From Panagrolaimus kolymaensis (lineage: Eukaryota; Nematoda; Chromadorea; Rhabditida; Panagrolaimidae): 64,000 bases of DNA. Shown here in pieces: positions 25,873-38,448 of this stretch (position 1 is its first letter; every line of letters begins with the position of its first letter). Where the stretch lies: positions 124,001-188,000 of the forward strand of contig JAJQJQ010000027.1 in assembly GCA_028622995.1 (NCBI GenBank). The letters run 5' to 3'. The notes beneath the pieces were generated by a model. The model saw only the letters and a list, made by a program, of their open reading frames with translations. It was not told the DNA's origin and did no database searches. The translations under genes and the position numbers were made by a program.

Positions 25873-26324
25873 AGGAAATAAGAGTAACTTTGTAATTATT
25901 GTATTTATTGTATTTTATCTTTTGAATAATAAATGTTTTTACACAAACTTTTTTTGTCTATGATTTCTCAAAGAATTTTTGATTACATTTTGGTGTTCTT
26001 AATTTTTTTATTATTGCTTGTCGGAAATTCGTTCCCCGTCTCATTGCATGGTTTTGTTTTTTCCATTAATCGGAACGAAATCGATAATCATAAAGTATCG
26101 ATCCGCTTAATCGCAATCGAGAATCGAATGTTTTCGATTAATCAACAGATTTGATCAGAAGAAATGCTTTTTATTATAATAGTTTCCAAGGAGAGCCATA
26201 GGAAAAAAGCTTGTGTTCCAAAACTTAATCTTCAGCTAACATTATTGTTTGTTATTCAGGTAATGAACCTACAAACGTTCAACGCTTATCACTCGATTGA
26301 AAAATGCATGTCAAACTTTTAATG
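25873..26324. other. Intergenic, with ATCGA/AATCG-rich block
   Basis: 26065-26152 holds loosely repeated, partly inverted ATTAATCG, AATCGA and CGATTAATC words. No coding potential is supported. It lies between the membrane-protein gene and the Helitron relic and may be part of a decayed element. Confidence 0.35.
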
Positions 26325-26870
26325 TCTCTAACATGCTTCATCACACCATAAATAACGTACATCAAGAAAACATCGAATTTCATCATAGTTTACTTCCATC
26401 TCGAATTTCGATATTAATCTTATCAGGACTTTAAAAAAGGTATTTGAAGAGATAGTTGAATGTGCGCAAACTACAAACAACTTCAAAGTTAATATTACAA
26501 AATGAAAAAGTTTAGGCAGATATGGGTTGTATGGAAGAACAACCGATCGATTGTCATCTGTAAAAGGTCGATCTTTAAAACTAATGGTTTCAGGTTTTCC
26601 ATCATAGCGTTGTCGATAAGTAGGATAATTATTTTCATACAAACTTGTCTCTTCACCAAATGCTCTTAGCAATTGCCTCTTATGTTTACCATCATGAATA
26701 CGCATTGCATTCGGGTCATATTCACAACCTGGCACATGAAATGTATGCTTCACCACTAAAGCATGTAATAATTCCTTGTTTTGAATTTCATCTCGAAGTT
26801 CAGCAGAAATGAAACGATTGATTTTGTTGGGATCATTCAAGATAAAAATGGAAGTAAGAACATCGAAAAC
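26325..26870 (-). pseudogene. Decayed Helitron Rep/helicase fragment
   Basis: The minus-strand frame reads LNDPNKINRFISAEL, then EETSLYENNYPTYRQRYDG, then VVLPYNPYLPKLFHF, and near its end VNYDEIRCFLDVRYL. These are the conserved blocks of the region of Helitron proteins just after the HUH Rep domain (the NDxxKxxxFISAE, FREET...YPxYRRRxxG and VVPYNPxL blocks). The PYNP block runs on into residues that look frame-shifted relative to the family, and the Rep and helicase domains are missing. It is therefore a truncated, inactive relic. It is not a host gene despite being open for 170 codons. Confidence 0.75.
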
Positions 26871-27010
26871 TAAGATTCAGATTATTATCTTCTTCACCAC
26901 TCTATCAAACGCTCTTAATGTATGTTTACACATTCAAACACCACTTCATAAATATTTATTCAAACATAAATAAATGCAATAAGATAATACAAAGTAATCA
27001 ATACAAAAGC

Positions 27011-28097
27011 CTAAGTAAAAGTGATTTTATGAGGATGACAATGACCAATGTCTCCTATACTTCGAATTGATACAGCACCATTTGGACGAATAACCAACCA
27101 AGTGATGGATGAGTTGGCCAATGACATTCGAAGCCATCCTTCTGGTGGAAATTGAAGAGCACGACAGATAAAGTACCTAAAAAAATGAGAGTAAGTTAAA
27201 CAACATAATCTTCTAGCAATAAAAGTTTTACCTAATGACATTAGCATGACAAACGATCAATTCATTTGAATCTTCTTTTTGATGAACAGATGCTCGATGG
27301 ATGTATTTACGAAATGCAGCTTCAATACGAGCACCTTCTGTGAAAAACTTCTGAAAATAAACAACTATTTGTAAAGGAATAAAAAGAAAACAACAAACCT
27401 TTTTGTTTGGTCTCCAATGATATGCAACAGGTTCGGGTGGATATGGTGCACCTTCTTCAAGCAGCGAATCCTTTTTATTTTGAATTCCAGGTAATTTCTC
27501 GAGGACCAGATTTGCAGTTTCCATTGCTCTTGGCATCGTTGACATAACAAGTTGATCAAATTTGATACCAGTTTCACTCAAACGTTTTCCTAAAACATAA
27601 AGGTTTTTATTTTCATGAACAAAACAAAGTTTACCTAAAAGTGCAGCTTGTTCTCTTCCAAGTTCAGTCAGCAGACGTTCAGATGCTTCTTTCTTATCCA
27701 AAACATATTGTCCATGCCGAATCAAAAATATGTGACGAGTTGCTGTTGGACGAACTTTTTCAAGCATTTGTTTTCGTGTTTCTTCATCAGCTTTTTCATA
27801 TTTCAATGGATCAACGAGACAGAGAGGATCACGACTGAAAAACAAAAGTTCAATGATAAATTTAACAAAATGATAACCTTACTAATCCCAGTTGTGGTCC
27901 CATGGGGTTTTAGGGAATTCTGGATCAGTATAAAAAGCTTGAGAAGATGGTGACGATGATGAATTAGAAGAAGATGTGATACTAATTGGCACTTTTTCAA
28001 CCACAGTAGCAGCAAAAACTTTGAGATCATCACGATAATAATACCCGGATGCAGCAGCTACGGCAGGAAGAGCAATGGAACCAAATCGTCGAAACAT
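27011..28097 (-). CDS. pgam-5: PGAM5 mitochondrial serine/threonine phosphatase
   Basis: Five exons: 28097-27883, 27834-27635, 27589-27399, 27350-27232, 27176-27011 (296 aa, close to metazoan PGAM5). It is a histidine phosphatase-fold enzyme that in animals acts as a protein phosphatase on the mitochondrial membrane, in mitophagy and stress signalling. Seen in the sequence: an N-terminal hydrophobic, alanine-rich membrane segment ([20 protein letters not shown]); the PGAM5 motif WDHNWDYRDP; the catalytic RHG motif FLIRHGQ with His112; the second core [18 protein letters not shown]; and a second His in [16 protein letters not shown]. The end is [15 protein letters not shown] start further upstream (28274) would add a hydrophobic stretch, but PGAM5 homologues start like the MFRRFG form. 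The start region lacks a clear promoter motif. Confidence 0.93.
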
Positions 28098-29060
28098 CCT
28101 CTGAAAAATGAAAGCATTAAAAACAATTAAAGGTTTAGAGCAATGGAAGATAAGCAAAATAATCAACGCGAAAAAAATTAATAATAAATATGCACGTTTA
28201 TCACGGGTAAGTAACAAAAGAAGAAAATCCTTGTTGATGGCAAACAAGGTAAAAGTTCGTCGGAGAAGCCTCAAAGATTAAAATGAAACACATAAATGTC
28301 AAAATATGTTAATTCGAGCTTCAAAAAAGTAAAATAAAAAGGTTTTTTTTTCAAAGTTAGAAATTTTTTTTGAAGGAAAAGAAAAGTTTGAAATTTAGCT
28401 ATGAACACACTTTTTATGGCAGTTTGCTTGCATGCTTTTGTGGGTGTTGGATTTTTTTTTCTCGAACAAGTAAAAGCAGCAACGATGCAAGCAACTTTTA
28501 AAAAAAGCTGAATAATGATAACATTTTTGATTTTGATAATTGATTTTTTTTATCAAGCAAGATTAATTTGACTATGTTTTACACACTTTCATTAATTGAA
28601 CAATAAAAAGAGAAGTTAAAGCATTGGGAAAGATTTAAAAGGTTCGAAATTAAACAATTTTTTTGAAAACTTTTTTAGAATGTGCTTTGTTAGTTTTGTC
28701 TTTAAACTTTTAAATTACGGTATACATTGAAATTTGATTTGTTAATTTTTTTATGCTATGAAATGAAGCAAACGAATGAGCATTGTCGATACTCGGATAA
28801 ACATATTCCCATAAACATGTAAAATCAACCGGTCACTTTGGTGGAACGAACGATGATGATAAACTCCCATAAAAAAAATAAAAACGAGATAAAGCATGTT
28901 GACGTTGTTCTTCTTCTTTCTTTTTTTTGAACGAGTAACAAAAAAAATCAACTGCATTTAATGATGATGATTTTTGCGAGATATCAAGAAGCATGATATA
29001 TAAAAGCAAAATATTTAACTTTATCTTCTTCCATTCATTTATCCTCCACCAAAAAAAATC
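28098..29060. promoter_or_regulatory. Divergent intergenic region of pgam-5 and collagen, TATA box at 28997
   Basis: The region separates two divergently transcribed genes. TATATAAAAG at 28997-29006 is a good TATA box about 60 bases before the collagen start codon, as is common in cuticle collagen genes. Nothing else is supported; the open frame at 28751-28957 on the minus strand has no recognisable similarity. Confidence 0.5.
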
Positions 29061-30090
29061 ATGTCGGATGCAGCGATTCGATCGCTTGCAAAATTTTCTA
29101 TTTTTACAAGTTTAATTGCTATTTGTGCAGCATTTTTGTATATACCATATTTGATTGGACGAATTGGAAATATTAGTAATGAACTTGAATATGATATGGA
29201 TGAATTTAAAGTTTTGGAACAAAGCCTTTGGAAAGATTTAATGTCCGCACGCGATCCTTCGGGTGTTGGAGTAACTCCAAATCCTTTAATGATTCGTAAC
29301 AAACGTCAAAATCCTGAATGTCGTAAGCAAATTTTATGAATTTTTGAGGTTAGTAAACAACTTGAAATGTTTGCAGAATGTTTAAACGAAAATCATTGCC
29401 CAGTTGGGCCACAAGGTCCTCCAGGCAAAGATGGAACTCCAGGTTTACCAGGATCACCTGGATCTCATGGAGAGCCTGGTCAACCTGGTCCTGGTGCTGA
29501 ACCTAAAGCTTTTGGTGGAGAATGCAGATTATGTCCTCCTGGTGAAAAAGGCCCACCAGGTATGAGTTTTTGGATCTAACCTAAACAAATACTAACAATA
29601 GCTTCTTTTTTTAAGGTATCCATGGTGAACCTGGCCCAGCTGGAGAAGAAGGCTTACCTGGACGTGATGGAAGTGAAGGCCATCCTGGTCATGCAGGCAC
29701 ATCTGGACCACACGGAGAGCACGGAGAACCTGGTAAAAATGGAAATCCTGGTGAACCTGGAGCTCCAGGAGCTCCAGGTGTTCGAGGTGAAAAAGGACCA
29801 GCTGGACCTCCAGGTCAAAATGGTGAACGTGGACCCAAGGGTTGGCATGGACCATTCGGTATGAACGGAGGGCCTGGTAAAAATGGATTACCTGGCCCAC
29901 CAGGTGAACCAGGAAAGGACGGTCCTCCTGGCGCACCTGGTCATGCAGGAACACCTGGAAATGGCGGTGCTCCCGGCGAAGGTAAGAATTTTGATAAATT
30001 TTATAAAATCAATAAACTAATCAAACATAAATTTTAGACGCAAATTATTGCCCCTGTCCTAAACGCAGCCGTTCTCTTGTGGTTTTATAA
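29061..30090 (+). CDS. Cuticle collagen
   Basis: Structural protein of the nematode cuticle, 287 aa, exons 29061-29322, 29377-29559, 29616-29981, 30038-30090. The N-terminus has a hydrophobic signal-anchor (about residues 13-36), then a non-collagen region with NKRQ, a possible subtilisin-type cleavage site. A Cys pair (CLNENHC) precedes the first Gly-X-Y block ([16 protein letters not shown]). A short Cys-containing break ([16 protein letters not shown]) is followed by the main block of about 40 triplets, and the C-terminus is [17 protein letters not shown]. This arrangement of Gly-X-Y blocks flanked by Cys clusters is characteristic of nematode col genes. A poly(A) signal AATAAA follows immediately at about 30091. 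Confidence 0.93.
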
Positions 30091-30383
30091 CAATAAAAAT
30101 ACATTTAAAAAAATTTTAAATCCTTCGATAACGGTTTGATTGTAAAAAACATAAAAACTTTATGTAGCTAACTTCTTTAAACAAGTGAAATAAAGGCTTT
30201 AGTAAGAGTGATAAAAGGAATTGAACAAAAGGTAACAAAAGTTTTTATAAAATGAAACATAACACCTTGTCTTTGGAAGAGTTGAACTTGAAATAATATT
30301 TTTGAAAATATAAAAGATGCTATCTTTCTTTAAAGTCATAGAAAATTCTTGGATACTTTGTTTTGCATGATGTATGTTAACTG

Positions 30384-30582
30384 TTAAAGGAACAAGACTA
30401 TTTGATGCCTTTTCGAAAATTTCGATACTGGGGCTGGGAGGAAGAGTTGGGGCGGCGCGTGTTTGAATTACCGTGTAAGACAGAAGGTGACACGGTAATT
30501 CAAACACGCGCCGCCCCAACTCTTCCTCCCAGCCCCAGTATCGAAATTTTCGAAAAGGCATCAAATAGTCTTGTTCCTTTAA
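30384..30582. repeat. Perfect 93-bp inverted repeat with 13-nt loop
   Basis: The left arm 30384-30476 and right arm 30490-30582 are exact reverse complements with no mismatch that I could find; the spacer is 30477-30489. The middle of each arm is GC-rich (around GGGGCGGCGCGTG), unlike the flanking DNA. There is no target duplication and no transposon-like terminus. The right arm is open on the + strand and reads a Pro/Ser-rich stretch (AAPTLPPSPSIEIFEKASN) that could come from an exon elsewhere. If transcribed, the RNA would form a very stable hairpin. Confidence 0.9.
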
Positions 30583-30794
30583 GCAAAAAATGGAATAAAA
30601 TGGAAAAAGATGATACAAAAAAGATAATTCCATAATCATTTGTTACCATTTAACATACAAAAAGAGTTGCTTTAAAATCAACAAAAATAAAGAGAAAACC
30701 CCAAACAAAAATAGACAGAAATCAATAAAAAGTTTATGGCAAGATAACGAAAACAAACAATACAAACAAAACAAAAAGATAACAAAACAAAAAA

Positions 30795-31617
30795 TTAATT
30801 AAAATGAGTCCAAATTTGAGAAGTAAACTGTTGAATAGCGAAACATTGAAGAGCTTCCATCGTATTTGAATATGCAGTTGATTGGAATGCAGGACAGAAA
30901 CTAGCAAGATCATGAGTTTCGGGAAGTTTGATGCCACAAGATTTCTTTTCAAAACAAGCAAGCATATTCTGTTTCAAGCATACATCAGCACAATATTGGA
31001 ATGACTTCAAATGTTCAAGAGCAGCCAAAGAAGCAAGTTTCTTTAGATCGATACCAGAAGCAGCTGTAGTTGTTGAACGATCATAATTTGGTTTTGAGAT
31101 GAATGAAATACGAGAGGCTTCAGATGCGCAATAACCAGAAGCGCTATTTTTGAGACAATTGTTGAGTGAAATCGCAGCAGTTGGGTTCTTTGGGAAGCAG
31201 CTAACATATTCATTGGTTTCAATTCCAAAATAATCCAAGTGAGATTTACAGGAAAGTCGACAAGTTGTTAAGGTTTGATATGCTTCAGCAATGCATTCAT
31301 CAGCTTCATTACAAGTACGTTGACGAACCTTAAAATAACAAATAACAAATAAACAACATAGTGAAATCAAAGAAACTTACATTTCCAGTTAAAGCAGGAG
31401 AAGGTGACGTTGTTGAAGTATTATCAATTGAAGCGATTCCATCATTACCAAAGACTTCTTCTTTTTTGGGAGGAGACAAGAAACCAGAAAGTTGAGCCAA
31501 CATTATTTTCGTAACATCATCAAACAATGAAGCTTCAGTTTCTTCAGCAGCAGATAAAGGTGGCGACGAAGCAAGAAGGAGAATCAAACAAACAGTTGAA
31601 ACAACAATTCGAGACAT
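30795..31617 (-). CDS. Secreted cysteine-rich protein of unknown function
   Basis: Two exons, 31617-31381 and 31328-30795 (256 aa), separated by a 52-base intron. A clear signal peptide (about residues 1-22, VCLILLLASSPPLSA) is followed by a Ser/Thr/Pro-rich segment. Then comes a domain (about 80-256) with eleven Cys, in patterns such as CNEADEC, CRLSC, CADVC and CFEKKSC. No transmembrane segment is seen after the signal. The spacing resembles small secreted nematode domains, but I do not recognise the family. It lies 0.2 kb beyond the hairpin at 30384. Confidence 0.82.
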
Positions 31618-34600
31618 ATTTTGATGAACGAAGAACAAGTTGATTGAATTTGATTTGAGATTGATAATACTCGAGCGAATTCAGAGTTGATTGAAGATGA
31701 TGAAATTGAAATTTGCTCTGATTTTCATGGCACTTCTTTTGATTGATTTGATACTTCGTGAAAAATACCCTAAAACTCTAAAAACACCTTTCAAAGGTGT
31801 TGCTTGATTTTTTCGAAGGAAAACAAAAAAGAGGCGTTGCAAATAATTTTATTGCTTTTGGCGCCTAAATTTTCACGACAATTTGCCAATTATTTTTGAA
31901 AAAGTCCATGAAAATGCTTGATTTTGGGCGAAGTAAATTATTTTTATGGATTAAAATTAAAATTGTTAACATTCATTTTTCATGATTTTGTTTATTACTG
32001 CAGCTTCTTGACAACAACATACTGTATGTAGTTATAATTTTGTATGATAACTAAAAACTCTTTATTTGATTTCCTTTACTTATGGAAGTGTACTTTCCTG
32101 ATTTTAACTATTTTTTTGTATTACTCAACGTTAATCAAACATCCCTTGCTTATTCTGTCCATTCATTCCACTTACTTATTTATTTCACTAATCATAAAAC
32201 AAATTTTCTTTTTACGCAAACTTCAAACTTTTTATCTTTGTTTAGTCAAATTTTACTTACCTATCTTTTTTGCGCATTTTACTTTCCTAAAAAGCGTGTC
32301 ACATAAGATGAAATAAATAATGTTATTAATCTTTTGCTTATTATCAAACACATGCAAGCAAGTAAAAAAAAAACTAATATATCGAAGAGGGATGAATATC
32401 AATAGCGTCATCATCGTTAAATGAGCTTAAAATGCCTCATTTCAAGTGTTCTAGTTTCACACATATCAAATAATAAAAAAATATGAATGCAAAAAATAAA
32501 TAAAATTCATTCGTTTTTCGTTTTTCTTTTTCGAATAAATAAAGAAATTGAAGGAGAAGAAGAAAAACGACTTCGATCATTTTTTTCATTTCTCATTCTT
32601 TATCGTCGCCGTTTTTGCTGCTTGGTTTTTTAATAAATAAAAAATTCCGTTACGCAATTTTTTTATTTTATTTTAAGGTGTCTGCCTTTTTCCCAATTTT
32701 TTAAAAAACTAATTTTATGTTGTTGAAGGAAGGAGAATGAAAAGAAGCGAGTGACTAGATTTTTGTTGTTATGTATCTTCTTGTAATTTGAAAAAGAGAA
32801 GCATGAAGAAACATTTTAGAAACTAACTGCACGCGTTTAGTGTTTCGGCATGTTTTTTTACATGATATAATTTTTTGGAGGATTCTTTTTTTTTATATAG
32901 AAATTTTGGTTATTGTAATGTTTTTTTTAAAGTAACATAAACTTACTAAATTTTTTGATAAATATTTTGAAGATTGAATACTAACATCAAAACTTTCTTA
33001 ACGTTTTTTTATGATTTTTTATTTATTTTTTGTTTATTGGTTTTTAGCCCGATAATAGTAAGATTAACGATTTTTAAGTTACTGTAAAAAGTTAGTTTCT
33101 AAAACAAAATTTTATAAGCTGAAAGGTTGCACTATTTTTTATTCTGGATATTAAGCTTTACCGCAGCGATAATAGAAACCTTTTTTGCACATTTATTTTG
33201 CCTTTAATTTTAGTGGGAATATTTTTTTTTTGGGAAAACGAAACCCATATTTGTGCTTTAAAAAAACTAAGAGAAAGGTTAAGGGTCACTGGTGTTTGTA
33301 AAACAAAATCAAATTAAATTAAATTTTCTGAAATGCTTGAATAAACAAAAATTTTCAAACACATGTTTTCTTTTTTTTTCCGATTAAAATATTTATTTAT
33401 TTGCTAAATTTTGCTTTCTCTGCTTTAAAGTTTAACTAAAAACCGTCTTCAAATTCTTAATGAGGCATGACGGCATTTTTTTTTATGTAAGGCTCCAAAG
33501 CAGGAGGTACATTTCCACGAAGACACACGAAGAAGAGGAGTTAAAACTAGTTATTGTTTTTTTTCTTCTCCACAATCAGTAAAGAAAATAAAAAAAGCGT
33601 TTTCAGCAATTTCCCTCCATTATGTATTTTCTTTTTTTTGGTTTACATCTTTTTTTTCTTTTTTTGCTCCATCAAATCGGCAAAGTTGAAGAGGGGAATA
33701 GAAAAATAATGGCGTAACCGATCCTTTTTTTGACAAAAAAAAAACAGCAAAAAAGGTTTTTTTATTTGGGTTCTTTGAATAGTCTCTCATAATATTTTTT
33801 TTTCACGTGGGCTGCTTTTGGATGAAAATTTTTGTTGTTTCCAAAAAAAAGAAAGTGAACGGTAATCGTTTTTTTTTCGCAGCTTTGAAAAAAAATGTGA
33901 ATGGTTTATTGTAGAAGCGTTTATTTGGGTGACGTCTCGCAAAAGGCAAAAAAAGGAGGAAATACATACTTACGTATTTTTGTAATGATGATGAGAAATT
34001 GATACATATGTACGCAAGCAAAGAAAAAAAATGTTATGTAACGGGTTTTGTTTATTTGTTTTGTTTTTTTTGCTTTTGGCAGCAAATTACAAGGACATTG
34101 ATGTTTTACATATTTTCTTCTTCTTTTTTTAAACCCGTAATTGTTCAAAGCAATAAAATGTAAAAAAGGAGGATTTTCTTTGAGGCTGATAGTTCAAGGC
34201 AGTCTGAATTGCAACAAAAAATTGGGTATAAATAGAAAACTTCGATGAATTTTTTTTGATAGCACTCGAGGTTGAATGAAAAATAAAGAAAATATTTGTT
34301 TCATTTTTTGAACAAGGATGAAGAGTAAAAAATAGGGAATATTATTTTTTATTCAAAAATTAATTTTTTTAAAAGTGTAAAATTATTATAATTAGCTTTT
34401 TTATAATATTTTTTTGTCAGTTTTCTGTAATAGTTAATTATCAAAATTAGTTTGTTTTATTAAAATTGCAGGTATTGTAGCTTTTTGTTGTTGGACAACT
34501 TTCGTTAGATGATAGCTTTTGGATTTCAATCTCATTCGATGCTGGACTGTTTTGAAAATTGGTATCCAATAATATCTTCATTTATCAGGATGTCGATTAA

Positions 34601-37204
34601 TCATTCACTTTATGAACCATATGTTTATCAAACATTTTCTAACCTAATTCTTTTTTAAATAAATTTTAAACTTTTTTTTTTGAAAAGTGACTTTTTCAAA
34701 AAAAAAACTTCCGTTAAAAAAACAAAAAATTCCAATGAAACTTTTTTTTTTCTTCTTTATTTCCAGATGGTTTCTTCTTTTCTTTATTTAGATCTTTTTT
34801 TTCTTCTCACATATCCATGACACCTTTATCTTCTTCTTCAGTTCTCTTTCCAGCTGCTACTACATATTATAAATTTTATAAAAGTCAATCTTCTTTCTCT
34901 CTTTATTTTTTTTTTTTTTGATGTGGCGGCGGCGGCTCAAATCAAGCGGCAGAAAAGTATGAAAGGAAAGATGATAGCGTAGTCCGAAAATGAAATGATA
35001 AAAATCTTGATTGACCACCACCCAATAATACCTACCAACCAAATATGCGGGAAGGAAGGGTTTTTATTTTTTTAGTAATTTTTAATGTATCAAGTCGGAT
35101 CAAATCAATTTTTATATATTTTTTTTTCTCGCTTTTTTCTCTTTCTTTCTTCTTTTCTTATTGTCCCTGACCCATTACTACTTTTATATTTACAACTACC
35201 TTTTAATTTAATAAAAAAAAATGAGGTAAAGAAAAGAACTCCTTTTATTAATAAAAAACGAAAGAAAAAAGATTGGGTTGTTTGCATTTAAGTTTTTTTT
35301 TCTCTTTCAATTTAGACACCACTCAATTACATTAGGAAATGTTTTTTTTGGACAATCAATTACATTTAAAAAAAGTTAAGAAAAGGGTTTTAAAGAAGAA
35401 AAAAAGTGGATGCTTTTGATTGTCCTCAAAATACTCTTCTTTACTCTTAGAATTGTAAACTCTTTTGAATTAAAATCACTTTTTTTATTATTTTGATTCG
35501 CAAAAAAATACCCAAAAAATATCTTTCTTTGAGTTAAACTTTCAAGATAAAAAATTTATCGACGACGGCCATAACTTCAAAAATTTTTTCGGTTGTTTAA
35601 AATTTAACAAGCTAATTAAGTTTTGGAAGAAGTGCTTTTTTCTTTGGATAATGAGACTATGCAAGTATGAAAGATAAGTGCTTCTAAAAGTGCCGTTTTT
35701 TTAAAACTTTTATCGATGTCAGTGCCCTTTGGTTGATTTACAGAATTTTTTCGTAATTTTAATATTTTTTACTTTTAGTTTCAATGAAATTTTTTAATTT
35801 TGCAAGATCCACATTCTATGAGTTCATGGCACTTAAAATAAAGTTCTTTGAGAAAGAAAAAGTTTCTATTTTCTGTTAATGTGTTATTGTCTTTGTTTAT
35901 TTTTTTTTGCTTGAACTAATATGTGCACCCATTCAATTTTAATCCTATTTTAACTCATTAGCAGAAAGCTTAAACTTAAACTCAACTTTTTTTTTGTTCG
36001 TTCGCGATTCCTTTTTTGGTTTCCATTGGTTTTATTTTGTTTCACATTCGCCGCAATTGTTGTCAAATTTGTCAATATTTTATGTATTTTAAATTCCGTT
36101 TTTTCGAAGGTTTTAACCACCGTTTTTTTTTGTCGCTGTAAAAATGTTTTGGTTGTTCCAATCATTTAAAGCCTCGTTGTTTTTGTTGTTAAACAAATTT
36201 GAGGAAAAATAACGACGAAGAAGACGAGCGAAAAAGGTTTTAAAATTCTAATTTTTGCACTGCGCAAAAAATTCCTAATTGTTTCCATTTAAATAATATT
36301 TTTTATTGCTTTTTCTTTCTTTCGTTTTTGACATTGCGTTTTTGAGGAACAAAAAACTAATACTAATAAAACGTGAAAATAACAAGAATTTTTGCGTTTT
36401 GTGTTTTATTTGATTTTTTTGAATGGTTTAGTTTCAGGCACTTCTTTTTATAGACCTATTTTGAACGGAAGGATTCATTTTGTGTTTTGTTCCGGAATAG
36501 GTTATTGGAGAAGATTTGAAAGTGGCTGTTATTTCCTTTTTTATTTAGAGAAGAAGTCATGAAGCCTAAATTTCAAGTAGGTTTTTTTGGTAAACTTATT
36601 AATTATTTAATTTAAAGTTAAAGGGATTCTGCATTTCTCTAATAATTCTCAATTATAACCTTTTTTTAAACTTTAGCATCCCAAAGGCATATTATTTTAA
36701 TATGTCAAACTCTCCCTATTTAAATTTTCCTTTATATTTTAAAAATCTATTTTTAATTCCTCAAATAACCCTATTTTTCTATTTATTTATTTTTTTATTT
36801 TCACACACAAAAAAAGTCAAAAATAAAAATTAACTTTTGTATATTTTTATTTTTATTTTCATTGTTATTACTTTTTTTATATTTTGTTTGCACAACCATT
36901 TTCTTTTATTTTGCCTTTTCACATTCAAGGAAAAGAGCAGCAAAAAAAAGAAGAAAGCATCGATGATTCCGTTATTTTAACGTTCCTTTTTGCCTCTTTT
37001 TGTTTGATTCATGAAGACAAAAAATTCCTTCCGTTATTTTTTCTTCTTCCAAAAAAATATAAAATTCCACAACCATTTTTTTTATTCATTCATTTTTTTG
37101 GGTTTAAGAATAACTTTTTACATTCTTTTTTTTAGTACTCAAAACACACCTAAAAACAAAAATATTTTTTTACCCTTGCTTTTTATAAAGTGGATTTTAT
37201 TTTC
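31618..37204. other. Long AT-rich gene-free region
   Basis: About 5.6 kb without an exon I can support on either strand. It contains many T- and A-runs (for example 34600-35300). The open frames at 33803-34148 and 35085-35291 are low-complexity Lys/Phe frames. No RNA gene or inverted repeat was noticed. Confidence 0.4.
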
Positions 37205-37491
37205 AGACATCTTCGGCAACTTTGTTTCTGAAATCAGCGTCGTCAAATATGAAAAATTCTTGTTCTTCCAAAATCGACGAAGAAGAGGATGATGAGGTTC
37301 TTGATGCCAATAGTGACGACGATGGACTTGATGAAAGTGATTCATCCAGTGATAGCCAAAAGCCCCAAAGAAAATTTAAAAATGCGGGAAATCGAAAAAA
37401 GCAACGACATTTTTTAACTAATAAATTAAAATCCCTGAAAGATATGAGTCCAAAATTATATTCTGAAATTATGGTTGGTCCAGCTCTTCAG
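37205..37491 (+). CDS. Acidic/serine-rich exon, possibly first coding exon of the RhoGAP-like gene
   Basis: The exon runs from a good acceptor (TTTTCAG before 37207) to a donor after CTTCAG at 37491. The first Met is at 37249. It encodes a strongly acidic run (DEEEDDEVLDANSDDDGLDE), then a basic stretch (RKFKNAGNRKKQRHFLTNK), and ends MSPKLYSEIMVGPALQ. It ends in phase 0, while the next supported exon at 38447 enters with two bases before ATG (phase 1). If both belong to one gene, an exon between them was missed or a different donor is used. It could also be a separate short gene, or the first exon of a gene whose start is upstream. Confidence 0.4.
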
Positions 37492-38448
37492 GTTTGTTGG
37501 ATGACTGATTTTTAGATTCTACTGATTCAGAGTTAAAAGGTTTTTAATTTTTTAAGCTTTAATTCTAAAATAAGTTTCCAAAATTTTGCTTTAAAACTAA
37601 CTTTATTTTATAAAAAAAACTTTTTGAATTCTTAAAGTTTTCTTTCCAAATCCTCGTTCATTTTTTTCTGTATGACGTAACTTTTGTCCATCTCTTTATT
37701 TTCCTCTTTTTTTCCTTCACTCTTCAATGTCCATTCAGCCATAAAACGTCGGACACCTCCTACCTGATTCATAAAGCTTTTTTTTACTATTCGATGTTCG
37801 ACATTTATGTTTCAGCGATGACATAAAACAATAAAAAAATCTATTTTTTTTTTTTGCTTTTTCATTTTTATAAAACAAAAATATATAATAATTCTAGAAC
37901 GCTGCAGTTTTTGAGCAACCAAAAAACTCAAAAAAACTATGTAATGTTCAAGTTTTAGTTGATGGCCATAAATAATAAAAAGTTGCGTTTTAATCCGCTT
38001 TCTTTTTTTCGTTTTCTGTGAATTGCTAAAAACAGAGAGATTGCAATTGCGTTCATATTGTTTTTTATTTTTCACTTCTGTGTCAATTGTTATACATATT
38101 CAAATAAATTGATTTTCGATCAGTTTGGAAAAAACAAGTTCGATTATTGACTTCTGTATTATCCATCCCAAGCCAGACGAGAAAAAAAGAAAGAAGGAAA
38201 AACCAAAAAAATTATAATAATCGATTGATTAATTTTTTTTCCAACTTTTTAAACCTCCAAAATTCAACTTGATTTTTTTAATTTAATTTTTGTTACCTTC
38301 CGCGTTATCGCTTCCTAGCTCCTTTTTTTTCCTAAAATTTTATATGGAAATAAAAATTTTTTAATTCTTTTATCGTCATTGACGACTATTTTTTCTATCT
38401 TATTTTTTACTCTCTCGTTTGCTATTTATCTTTCCTCTGTTAATAGCT

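Noticed and set aside
26328..26840. 170-codon frame as a host gene
   Set aside because: The content is Helitron helicase blocks, so it is a mobile-element relic.
29592..29954. Minus-strand 120-residue frame in the collagen gene
   Set aside because: It is the shadow of the Gly-X-Y coding sequence.
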